Source of the DNA: Phytophthora colocasiae
Lineage: Eukaryota; Oomycota; Peronosporomycetes; Peronosporales; Peronosporaceae
Reading direction: 5' to 3'
Assembly: GCA_018806915.1 (NCBI GenBank)
Contig: JAGKQI010000012.1
Coordinates: forward strand, 223,050-287,049
DNA length: 64,000 bases
Both the position numbers and the translations under genes were made by a program. Shown here piece after piece: positions 34,100 through 44,929 of this stretch (its first letter is position 1; each line of letters begins with the position of its first letter). Under the pieces are notes generated by a model, which was not told the origin of the DNA, made no database searches, and worked only from the letters and a program-made list of their open reading frames with translations.

Positions 34100-36391
34100 T
34101 CATGTCATATTCCTCTGAAAGACGGTCATCTGACTTGTGAGTGCTGGCATCTCTGAAATCGGAGTATGGTTCTCAGAGTCTGAAAGATGCTTCTCAGAGT
34201 CCTGAGGCTGGAGTTGTAGGAATTCCAGAACCTCCGCATCAACTTCAGCTTCTTCTTCTGGTGACAGTCTCACGAATCCCCACAGGCAATTGTCCAACAT
34301 AGCCTGATACACAAGAGGGGCGTTCTTCAGACCAAACGGCATCCTTACCCACTGAAAATGTCCAAACGGGCAAATGAAAGCTGATATCAGCCGTGCACGC
34401 TCCGTCATCCTGATCGCCCAGAAACCACTAGCCATATCCAGGCTCATGAACCACATCGCAGCCTCAAAACCGATTAGGAGGTCGTCAATAAGAGGCAGAG
34501 GGTAGCGCGACAGTTGAATAAAGCCATTCACAATGCGATAGTCGATACACATTCGTATGTCAACACCATTCTTCTTGAGAACGATCACAATAGGAGATGC
34601 CCACGGGGAGTTGGAGTACTCGATCAAACCAGTCTCCAGAAGTTTCTTCAAAAGCTCGTACACCTTCAGCATGAGATGAGGAGCGACAGACCTCGGACGT
34701 TGAGCTACTGGTTTGGCATCTCCCACATCCAAATCACAGACTACCCCCCTTGCCGGTGCGGGCGCTGCATTGCCGTCTCCCAGGAATATTTTCCTGTGGT
34801 GCCTCAGAATATCACGCAGTTTCCTCTCCATTTCTGGGGTCGTCTTTCCTGGTTCTCCAACATCAGCGCTCTCGATATCACACTCTGGTGTCAACTCTTC
34901 CAGCTCTGGTAGCATGACCAATTGGTCGCGTAATTGAGCGAGGAGTTCCGTGCCTTCTCGCATATACACACCTGGCTCCAAGTCCAATTCTTCATTCGAA
35001 ACATTCATGCACCGCTCGTATTCCACTCGTAATTTTTCCACAGGCGTTCCAGGCATCCCCTGAATGGGAATATCCCAGGATTCATCCATTAGGTCGAAAT
35101 CATCCGCGGGTAACTCAGGGGTCTGAGAGTCACCTAAGAGACACTCAGGCTTTGAGTCAAGGACGTCACCGGCAATAACAACGGACGAGTCACCAGGGTC
35201 TGTATGTGGAGTACTTTCAGAGGATGTTTCCAAATCTCTGGTATCTGTACTGATGTCCGCACTTCCCGTTGACTCACCGGAGCAACCATCCTCCGTCTGG
35301 GTGAATGCATCCAGGGCGAAGCGCACTCGCTTCACGGTCGATGGTGAATCTGGTTTCACGAATTGTACTCGAGCGTTATCGAACCTTGGTCGTTGCAATA
35401 TTTCAGTTGGCCATGGGTAGTCTGGGCGATCTACACACGGGGGTCGCGGCATCAAGGCCTCCAACTCCGCCTCTCTCTTCATACGTTTCTTAGTCTCTGG
35501 TGACGGGGTGCTTTCCAGAATCAGAACTTCCCAGTCACGATAAGCAGCGGAACCTGGACGCACGAAACGTCCATGCCTTGGGAAGAAACCATATTCCACG
35601 ATCCTCGCAACATCGGAAAGTTCATTGACCCACGTGTTCTTATCAGAGATATTTACCACGCGAACGGCCACAGGCCAAGATCGAGCCGCATAGATCAGCT
35701 GGGTAACCCAGCGATCACCGCGTCCGGCCCACACGACCTCCCTTTGGGGGTTCGTTGGTCCATAGTCGATTCGGACAATAAACTCTTCACCCGGACTCAG
35801 AAGAACAGCCTCACTAGGTCTGACCGACCTGTTACGACCAATATGATCACCAGGTTCCCAATTACACATCATCACTACTACCTCGTCTGGTAACGACACC
35901 AGACCTTCACGAGCGCTAATTCTCACTCCAGCAGCAAACATAAAACCCATTCCCAGAAGTACGTCAATTCCTTCACCGATATTCGCGACCCAAGCATCCA
36001 CAATATATACCACCCTTGGCCCGAGTGTCAACTTGATCTCAGCGCTGGCACCGATATATGTTGGAACACCACCCATCCCCGACACCTTGGTCTGCTTGTG
36101 CGACTTAAGTCTGAGTCCGAGCTTACGCGCAAAGTCGTAACTCAGAATATTTATGGTCGCACCAGTATCCAAGAGAATCTTGGTCCGATGGTCATTCACA
36201 GCACCGTACACCATCACCACATCCCTCTTTGAACGGTCAGGATAGTTGTCTTCCCACCAGCCATAACACTCGCCATCCTTCAACCTGAACGACACTGTGT
36301 CGTCTGATGTCGGGTCGGTGTCTTCAACGATCTCAGGTAACTTGTTCCCTGAGTTTCCAGAAGGTATTCTTGGGCAAAAGTAGTCATGCAT
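34100..36391 (-). CDS. pol: E1 pol: aspartic protease plus partial reverse transcriptase
   Basis: The 763-residue ORF starts with ATG at 36391, 112 bp downstream of the gag stop and in another frame. The protease has LLDTGATINILS (D75-T-G) and the flap-side VLLGMGFM (about 144-151). An acidic linker follows. RT runs from about 540, with SPWASPIVIV, CIDYRIVNGF, SLDMASGFW (first catalytic Asp at 652) and MPFGLKNAPLVYQ. Instead of the YxDD motif the protein ends with a 57-residue unrelated acidic tail. RT without YxDD cannot polymerise, so only the protease can work. E2 has the same ending, so the deletion is older than the duplication. It is closely similar to the RT of E3. Confidence 0.9.
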   Translation of the reverse strand: MHDYFCPRIPSGNSGNKLPEIVEDTDPTSDDTVSFRLKDGECYGWWEDNYPDRSKRDVVMVYGAVNDHRTKILLDTGATINILSYDFARKLGLRLKSHKQTKVSGMGGVPTYIGASAEIKLTLGPRVVYIVDAWVANIGEGIDVLLGMGFMFAAGVRISAREGLVSLPDEVVVMMCNWEPGDHIGRNRSVRPSEAVLLSPGEEFIVRIDYGPTNPQREVVWAGRGDRWVTQLIYAARSWPVAVRVVNISDKNTWVNELSDVARIVEYGFFPRHGRFVRPGSAAYRDWEVLILESTPSPETKKRMKREAELEALMPRPPCVDRPDYPWPTEILQRPRFDNARVQFVKPDSPSTVKRVRFALDAFTQTEDGCSGESTGSADISTDTRDLETSSESTPHTDPGDSSVVIAGDVLDSKPECLLGDSQTPELPADDFDLMDESWDIPIQGMPGTPVEKLRVEYERCMNVSNEELDLEPGVYMREGTELLAQLRDQLVMLPELEELTPECDIESADVGEPGKTTPEMERKLRDILRHHRKIFLGDGNAAPAPARGVVCDLDVGDAKPVAQRPRSVAPHLMLKVYELLKKLLETGLIEYSNSPWASPIVIVLKKNGVDIRMCIDYRIVNGFIQLSRYPLPLIDDLLIGFEAAMWFMSLDMASGFWAIRMTERARLISAFICPFGHFQWVRMPFGLKNAPLVYQAMLDNCLWGFVRLSPEEEAEVDAEVLEFLQLQPQDSEKHLSDSENHTPISEMPALTSQMTVFQRNMT

Positions 36392-36503
36392 TGTTGAGTG
36401 TTATCTTGAGTCTTCCTCAGCTCTGGTCCTACACACACTAGAACACACAACGCTGGGGTAACGCCATGCCCGGCGCGTTTCGGATCCCCATCCGACGGGC
36501 ATT

Positions 36504-39500
36504 TTAGTTTAACGGCTTCCCAGAGTCTGCCTCATCACTCAGGAGTTTCTCCCGTAGGTGGTTTGGCATGTCCTTGAGTGCACCTTGTCGAGCAAGTTGC
36601 TTGAGTGCTTCCAGAGTTTTCAGATCTTCACAGGGTTTTCCAGGGTGTACTCTTCCACATACCTCACAGGGTGGCATCCGACACATTCGACTCGGGTGTC
36701 CCTTCTCCTGGCATCGGTCACACGTGATATCTCTCCAGCAATCTTCCTCTGAGTGTCCTGAGCGTTGACATTTTTCACAGAACTTGTTCCAGTAACCACC
36801 ATTCTCATGACGCCTTTGATGGAACCCCTGACCTGACGATCCAGACGGGGACTGGGGCGGCGGACGCCATCCCATGTTATCCATCACTCGATATACCTCA
36901 TTCGTCAGAGTCTGCGTCCAATCTGCACTTGGTGGGGCCTTTGAATTGTTCGAAGATGCTTGCACATTACTCTCATCACGAGCAGACTCTGAAGTCGCAC
37001 TTGGAGTTCTGGAATCACCCGTCTGATCTCTGGTATCCTGATTGGATTTCAGAGATTCCTTATGGTTTTCAGAGTCTTCAGAGTCATAGTCTTCAGAATC
37101 CATATCTCTTGCGACGTAAGTCCGATGCACACGCTTGGGCTTGAACTGTCCTCGCGGAATATTGTCAGCCCGGAAATCTCGAGACTTGGCAGGGGTCATT
37201 TCTTGGTCACCAGTTCGCCACACGTCTTCATCTTGCTGCAACGCATATTCCAAATCTGAAATCCGTCGAAATCTCTGACCTTGCAGCGAAGTTTTCAGAC
37301 GTGCATCTTTAAGCTTCGTGATGAATCGTAGTACATGCTTCTCAAGACGCTTGGACGACTTTCTGAAATCGATGTCAGCTTTTCCAGCGGCAGAATTAAG
37401 TCGGTAGAAAAATTCAAGCGGAGTCTCAGAGTCCTTCATAGCCATCGTAAAGTACCTCTCAGAATAGGATGACCGAGCTTTGCAATAACGTTTCTTGAAC
37501 TCTGAAGACAGCTCTTTCCAGTCACGGGACACACTTTTGGGAAGCTGGTTAAACCAGTCTCGCGCAGACACCGGGAGCTTCAACTTAAGTTCCTGGGTGC
37601 GCGTCTTAGTCGACCAACCTCCTTGAGAAGCCATATTCGTAAACCGCTCCCACCAATGGACACGTTCCCTGAGTGTAGCTCTGGGGTCGAATTCTCCAAG
37701 GTTGTTGGAGTTCATGAACGGCCTCAGTGTCAGAAGTGTGGTTCCGGCTTGCGCTTGAGTTGCTGCCGTCAAATTCACCACTTCACCTGGCTCCGAGTTC
37801 TCCGATGACGAGCTCGCAGAGTCTGAACTTGAATCGTCAGAGTCTCCACCAGAGTCTGGCGCTCTATCATGATGCTTCGCTCTGCGAGACGCTCTTCGAT
37901 CTCCATTAGGCCGTCTAGCTTTAGTTCTCTGCGGCGGATCTCGTCTCGGAGTAGACGCACGTCTGGTATCACCCTTGGTCTCTTTCGCCGAAGTCGCTTG
38001 AGTCACCTGGGTGGTCGTAGCAGTAGTAGCGCCGCCATTCCTCTCGGCCTTCACTCGCTTCGTCCCCGTGCTTCGTGCAGGGGTGCCTTGCTGGAAGGTT
38101 GCAACCTCTCGGGATTCCGTCTTGAGAGCCGGTGAATGTGACATGGGTTCAACCCCAACCCTTCTTGCGTCACTTCTGATTTCCGACCCTGATACTGGAT
38201 ACATAGTTGCAACTTCAGGGTTGCCTGTTTGTAACACTTGGTTTGAAGTTGCTGAATCAGGGTGACCGACCCTTCGCGCCTCTTGAACTTGGGATAATGT
38301 CGCTCGAAGGTTTCTCAACTGACCGGCTTGGAACCGTTGCATGTTCTGAGAACTTTCTTTCTCCCTGTCGCGCTCGGCTTCCAAATCTTTCATTCGCTGC
38401 TGTAAGGCTTCCATTTGAGAAATCCAGTCCCGTTTCATCTCGTCAGTCGCACGTGCACGTTCGGCTTCAGTCTCAGCCTCTCTTTGTCGCCAGCGTTCAG
38501 CAAACTCTGATTCCAGACGTTGGTTTTCAGAGTTCCAGAGCTCCGTTTTCAGAGTTTCCAACTCTGCTGTGCTGCGATTTCCGAGTTTGCTCTCAGACAC
38601 CAGACTTCTGCGTTCTTCAGCGTCGTCCGCACGTCTCTCAGCCTCCAATCGCGCGTTTTCAGACTCCAACAAGCGGTCGGTGAGCTTCTGAATCTCGCGT
38701 CTTGCTTCCAAGTCACGTTGTTCCCGACGACGATCGCGTTCCATAGACTCCAAGCGTTCTCGGGCCAAGAACTCCATCTGCGCTTGCTCCATCCGGCTTT
38801 GCCACTCCTGCTGCTGCCTTCATGACGTTCAACTCGATCTGGGCAGGTCCTGATCTCTGAGAACTTCGAGCTTCAGACTTCGTACGACTCGACGCGATGG
38901 AACTCAAGCGTCGGGACGGTGGTCTTGGAAGGTCTTCACTCTTCACACTTTGGCGGTGGCTCTGGTGACTTTCGCTTCGGGTGGAGACAGATACAGGCGG
39001 AATCTCCGGAGTCAATTGTCTGAAATCCCGTGAAGAACTTCTGACAGACACCTGGTTTCCAGACTTCGCGTCCGCCACCTCTGGTTTCTCTTCCGGCATG
39101 TCGACATCTTTGAACTCTGGTTTCACTGGTAACAACGTTCGCGTCACTTGAATCCCCATGCCTTCAGAGGCTGTTCCTCCCACATCAGCGCCTTGAGCGA
39201 TTAACGCCAGACTTCCTGTGGACAGCGACATATGTGATGCCTCCCCTCGACTCATGGACATCAAGGACGAATCCGTAGAGCTTCTGCGGGAAGTCTGGAA
39301 TCCCGACGACTGGTCATCCGAGGTCCCAATGACACTGGGAATTGGCACGTCCGACATCCGAGTCTGAGAAGTGCCGTGATCCTCAGACATCGGGTTTCCA
39401 GAGTCCGGTCGTGTGTTATCGGAACGACTCTCGTACTGCGGCAGTGAAGACAGCGACGGCGTCGACAGGGCTGACGGTGTTGACGGGACATGTGGGCGCG

Positions 39501-40752
39501 GTGGTCTCTGCTGCAAGCGCTTGGACTGCGGCGGCTCGTCACTGCTGGAACCATCAGAGCTGTGCGTCACTCGGAGTCCGGTCACCCGGAGTCGCATGAT
39601 CAGCCGTTGTCCTTGTAGGTCAGCATCTTCGTCAGGTAATACACTATTTGCTTCGTCCTTGCCAGCTGTGTCTTCTTGCTTCATGCTTTCTGGGAGTCGG
39701 CAAACTTGTAACCTGGCGGTCACTGTGGCCCACTCAACCAATTCTACTGCGAGTCGACTCTGAAGTTCGGACGCCACACTGCGTACTTGAGACCCAACGA
39801 CGGCTGACGCCTGCGTCTGGGGCCAGGTTGGGAGGAGGTTCTGGAATTCGAATCCTGCCTCGTACAACATTGTCTGAAGAACAGCCACACACTCCGGTGC
39901 TGTCAGCGTGCTCATCGGAATCTCAACATAAGATAGGTCTTGGATCCAACCAAAACCATGACGCCTCGCGTGAAACTCTGAGATCCACATATCCTCGGGG
40001 AAAACGGAGGAACATCGCCATTTGATGTAGTCGCCAGTCGCAGCAGCGGCTTTCTGGAAAGCATCAGCACTAGGCTTCGTCGTTGGCCACATATATTCAA
40101 TGCTAGGCGGAATGACTTTGTCTGTGTCCATATCTCTCCAACGGCGGAACTCACGACGCACATACCTCAGAGCTCGTTCCCCGTCAAGCGAATCAGCCCT
40201 CCCAGACTCATCAGACGGTGTCTTCAGAGACTCTTCGGACTTGATTGCCATGTCATCAGACAATGGTGTGTCTTCAGACTTTGGGGACCGTTGAACACGT
40301 TCTTCAGAGTGTCCGGGTTCTATTTTCACTTCGTCCACGGACTGCCCGGAAGTTGCCGAATCTGAACACAGATCGATCACTTCCGGGGACTCAACCATAT
40401 CGGCGCCTCCCTCAGACGCCTCATCACCACCCTCGCGGGCAGTGGTCGCCTCGTCACCAGAAGCCTCGACTTCTGACGGGCCTTCAGAACCTTGTTCACC
40501 AGAGACAGCAGGTGCCTCCTGAGCTTCTGGTTCCTCAGCAGGCTGGTCTTCGACCGCCGGTTCTGGGACGCTCACACTCTCAGCTGCTTTCTTCTATCGC
40601 GCAGCCTTCCTCTTCTCGCGGGCCGCCTTCTGGACAGCATCCAAGTCTGGTTGCTCCTCAGGCGATAAACCTTGTAGACGCTTGGATTGACGTGTCGGAA
40701 TACTCCGACCACGACCACGGCGTCCTCCTCTCGTAGATCCTGGCGTAGCCAT
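36504..40752 (-). pseudogene. gag: E1 gag, very long, with in-frame UAG and one frameshift
   Basis: The ATG is at 40752 (MATPGSTRGGRRGRGRS). After 52 codons an in-frame TAG (40594-40596) is followed in the same frame by about 600 acidic, Ser/Glu-rich residues. An extra A near 38820 shifts the frame into the second half (from about 38792): a ~150-residue coiled coil (MERDRRREQRDLEARR), a capsid-like region (RVHWWERFTNMASQGG, PLEFFYRLNSAAGKADI) and three CCHC-type knuckles (CEKCQRSGHSEEDC, CDRCQEKGHPSRMC, CEVCGRVHPGKPC). The total of about 1400 residues is much longer than usual Gypsy Gag. The TAG is also in E2, the frameshift is not. Confidence 0.85.
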
Positions 40753-40825
40753 CTTGAATGTAGACGCTTGACAGGAAACGTTCTCTTCTTGTACTCTCAA
40801 ATCCGGTGATATCACGATTCCAAAG

Positions 40826-40843
40826 ATCCGGGCACGCGCACCA
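40826..40843 (-). other. primer-binding site of E1
   Basis: On the minus strand TGGTGCGCGTGCCCGGAT starts 2 bases after the LTR end (...GACA). It begins with TGG, as expected for pairing with a tRNA 3'-CCA end, and has the composition of an acceptor and T-stem complement. The same 18 bases are the primer-binding sites of E2 and E3. Confidence 0.8.
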
Positions 40844-40845
40844 GT

Positions 40846-41700
40846 TGTCGCGAAGTCGGTGAAACTTTGGTCGCGGAGCAGGGGGGCGTATAGTGAACCC
40901 TAGTTATACGACTACTGAAAAGGGGTTTTCAGAGCCGTACAACGGTAGGTTGGCGTGTGGTACCTTGCGGTATCCTCGTGGGTTCGTTGTCTTCGGAAAT
41001 ATGACCCTCGCCGGAGTCTGAGAATGTGTTGTGAAGAGAAGTTAGGGTTCCCTTGGAGTCTGGTGTCGGTATTCAGGAAATCTTCCCAGGAGCGTTCGGG
41101 AGTCGGAATCTCTGGAAACCAAGATGGTTTCCAGGAAGTCGGCGGTCGGAAAGAGGTGGATATACCAGAGAAAGCCTGAAATCGGTGTCTGAATATCACA
41201 AATCCAGAACCGATATACCTGACTTTCAGAGATAAACAACCAATATACAGAGTTCGGAAATATACAAATATATACAGCCGTTCTTATTCTTTCTAGGCCC
41301 TTGAACGGTGGGCTAACACTCCAGGTCAACTAGGGACTTACTACCAGACACCTGGTCTGTCTGGTATCCCTTTACGTTCGCGCACCCCCCTCTAGTATAG
41401 AGGGAAAATATAAACCAATACAATCGGCTATATATAACAGTCTACCTTGCACTCTGAAAACGACTGTCTAGTTTCCAGAGCCTGTCCAAACGAGCAATAT
41501 GAAATGGGCTACCGCTAGAGACAAAACAAACGACCCAACTAGGATATGGAATAGGCGGGTCCTTTCAGGTCGCTACGTTACCTGATCTCCACCTAAGGGA
41601 TTGAATAGGCGAGAGATCACACGGCAGCGATGCTTGGCGTGGCCTTGCAAACAGAAATACAACGACTTCTGGGTTACACGGCAAATTGAACTCTGTTTAT
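40846..41700 (-). repeat. LTR shared by E1 and E2 (right edge approximate)
   Basis: The left edge is fixed by the primer-binding site and the TGT/ACA end at 40846. This LTR is the 5' LTR of E1 and the 3' LTR of E2 at once. The right edge could not be fixed; the given end is a guess. A TATATATA word (about 41429-41436) lies in the U3-like part and could be the promoter TATA box for minus-strand transcription. Confidence 0.6.
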
Positions 41701-42524
41701 CGTTTATCTTCCTCATAACTATCATATATCTCTGGTAACTCTCTCCTTCTTGTCGTCTTTTGCGTCCTTTATGCAGTCAGTCTTCATATCTCAGGTACTC
41801 TTGGTCTTTGTATACATCTGGTAATTTGACTTGGTCTCAGTATGCAGTCTGTGCAGCCGATCTCGATGGGTTGACAGGTAGAGACGTCATTACGGGGGAT
41901 GTGCAGGTCAGTAATCACTTGAATGCGTGACTTGAACTTGGGTTCACTTGGTTTCAGTATGGTCTTGAATCTTCGGTATTTTCAGGGTCTGGTATCCTGG
42001 TTTTCAGAGTCTGATATCACTTGGTTTTCAGAGTCTTAGTCGCTCAGAGTTAGAGATACCAGAGTCTTGAGTAAGAAACCAGAGTACGGAGCACTAATGC
42101 TTCAACGTACATGAAGATCTTGAGGGTTGCGCGGGTGCGCGGCGTCCGGCGCGCGATACTTGGTCTCTGCGGGTATATATTGTGAATCCTTGAACCATCC
42201 ATCGTCGCGCTGGACGGTAACGGGATGAGGTCTCTCAGAGATACGTTCTTCTGAGAGACTTTCCGCCAGAACTTAGGCACTCATCGTCGGGGAAAGTCCG
42301 GGTGACCAGACAGAGTGTAGTTGACCTTCAGAGTTGTGCACACTCTGAAGTACACTTCTGGTCCTTTGGGCCCCTTTACAGTCAGGCGAAGGTTTATCCA
42401 CAATCTTCCACAGATGTCGCACGGGTGCGGCCGCGTCCCAAAGTCCCTTTCGCTTATAACCCATAGTATAACCAATCACGTCGTAACGTAATATCCACCT
42501 GTCGCTCGAAAATCGGAATTAACA

Positions 42525-44817
42525 TCATGTCATATTCCTCTGAAAGACGGTCATCTGACTTGTGAGTGCTGGCATCTCTGAAATCGGAGTATGGTTCTCA
42601 GAGTCTGAAAGATGCTTCTCAGAGTCCTGAGGCTGGAGTTGTAGGAATTCCAGAACCTCCGCATCAACTTCAGCTTCTTCTTCTGGTGACAGTCTCACGA
42701 ATCCCCACAGGCAATTGTCCAACATAGCCTGATACACAAGAGGGGCGTTCTTCAGACCAAACGGCATCCTTACCCACTGAAAATGCCCAAACAAGCAAAT
42801 GAAAGCGGATATCAGCCGTGCACGCTCCGTCATCCTGATCGCCCAGAAACCGCTAGCCATATCCAGGCTCATGAACCACATCGCAGCCTCAAAACCGATT
42901 AGGAGGTCGTCAATAAGAGGCAGAGGGTAGCGCGACAGTTGAATAAAGCCATTCACAATGCGATAGTCGATACACATTCGTATGTCAACACCATTCTTCT
43001 TGAGAACGATCACAATAGGAGATGCCCACGGGGAGTTGGAGTACTCGATCAAACCAGTCTCCAGAAGTTTCTTCAAAAGCTCGTACACCTTCAGCATGAG
43101 ATGAGGAGCGACAGACCTCGGACGTTGAGCTACCGGTTTGGCATCTCCCACATCCAAATCACAGACTACGCCCCTTGCCGGTGCGGGCGCTGCATTGCCG
43201 TCTCCCAGGAATATTTTCCTGTGGTGCCTCAGAATATCACGCAGTTTCCTCTCCATTTCTGGGGTCGTCTTTCCTGGTTCTCCGACATCAGCGCTCTCGA
43301 TATCACACTCTGGTGTCAACTCTTCCAGCTCTGGTAGCATGACCAATTGGTCGCGTAATTGGGCGAGGAGTTCCGTGCCTTCTCGCATATACACACCTGG
43401 CTCCAGGTCTAATTCTTCGCTCAAAACGTTCATACACCGCTCGTATTCCACTCGTAATTTTTCCACAGGCGTTCCAGGCATCCCCTGAATGGGAATATCC
43501 CAGGATTCATCCATTAGGTCGAAATCATCCGCGGGTAACTCAGGGGTCTGAGAGTCACCTAAGAGACACTCAGGCTTTGAGTCAAGGACGTCACCGGCAA
43601 TAACAACGGACGAGTCACCAGGGTCTGTATGTGGAGTACTTTCAGAGGATGTTTCCAAATCTCTGGTATCTGTACTGATGTCCGCACTTCCCGTTGACTC
43701 ACCGGAGCAACCATCCTCCGTCTGGGTGAATGCATCCAGGGCGAAGCGCACTCGCTTCACGGTCGATGGTGAATCTGGTTTCACGAATTGTACTCGAGCG
43801 TTATCGAACCTTGGTCGTTGCAATATTTCAGTTGGCCATGGGTAGTCTGGGCGATCTACACACGGGGGTCGCGGCATCAAGGCCTCCAACTCCGCCTCTC
43901 TCTTCATACGTTTCTTAGTCTCTGGTGACGGGGGTGCTTTCCAGAATCAGAACTTCCCAGTCACGATAAGCAGCGGAACCTGGACGCACGAAACGTCCAT
44001 GCCTTGGGAAGAAACCATATTCCACGATCCTCGCAACATCGGAAAGTTCATTGACCCACGTGTTCTTATCAGAGATGTTTACCACGCGAACGGCCACAGG
44101 CCAAGATCGAGCCGCATAGATCAGCTGGGTAACCCAGCGATCACCGCGTCCGGCCCACACGACCTCCCTTTGGGGGTTCGTTGGTCCATAGTCGATTCGG
44201 ACAATAAACTCTTCACCCGGACTCAGAAGAACAGCCTCACTAGGTCTGACCGACCTGTTACGACCAATATGATCACCAGGTTCCCAATTACACATCATCA
44301 CTACTACCTCGTCTGGTAACGATACCAGACCTTCACGAGCGCTAATTCTCACTCCAGCAGCAAACATAAAACCCATTCCCAGAAGTACGTCAATTCCTTC
44401 ACCGATATTCGCGACCCAAGCATCCACAATATATACCACCCTTGGCCCGAGTGTCAACTTGATCTCAGCGCTGGCACCGATATATGTTGGAACACCACCC
44501 ATCCCCGACACCTTGGTCTGCTTGTGCGACTTAAGTCTGAGTCCGAGCTTACGCGCAAAGTCGTAACTCAGAATATTTATGGTCGCACCAGTATCCAAGA
44601 GAATCTTGGTCCGATGGTCATTCACAGCACCGTACACCATCACCACATCCCTCTTCGAACGATCAGGATAGTTATCCTCCCACCAGCCATAACACTCGCC
44701 ATCCTTCAACCTGAACGACACTGTGTCGTCTGATGTCGGGTCGGTGTCTTCAACGATCTCAGGTAACTTGTTCCCTGAGTTTCCAGAAGGTATTCTTGGG
44801 CAAAAGTAGTCATGCAT
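42525..44817 (-). pseudogene. pol: E2 pol (protease, partial RT), one frameshift
   Basis: The ATG at 44817 opens 300 residues with the same protease as E1. One extra G in a run near 43930 ends this frame; the rest continues as 460 residues to 42525 with the same truncated RT and the same acidic tail. There are few amino-acid differences from E1. Confidence 0.88.
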
Positions 44818-44929
44818 TGTTGAGTGTTATCTTGAGTCTTCCTCAGCTCTGGTCCTACACACACTAGAACACACAACTCTGGGGTAACGCCATGCCCGGC
44901 GCGTTTCGGATCCCCATCCGACGGGCATT

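Larger units (their letters stand above)
32928..41343 (-). mobile_element. Ty3/Gypsy retrotransposon E1, non-autonomous
   Basis: The minus-strand order is LTR (40846 rightward), primer-binding site, gag, truncated pol, then noncoding sequence and a 3' LTR that is itself cut at the satellite junction (32928). The LTR on the right is shared with E2 and extends beyond 41343. The pol gene stops in the middle of RT, and RNase H and integrase are absent, so movement would need enzymes from another element. Confidence 0.85.

Noticed and set aside
38207..38683. Long plus-strand ORFs opposite E1/E2 gag (also 39413-39763, 40245-40736, 48530-48952)
   Set aside because: They mirror the minus-strand gag codons in a GC-rich acidic region and carry no domain.
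41340..41350. LTR or element boundary at CAGACACCTGG (32928 and 41344)
   Set aside because: The primer-binding site fixes the LTR edge at 40846. The apparent boundary only reflects truncation of the E1 left LTR at the satellite junction.
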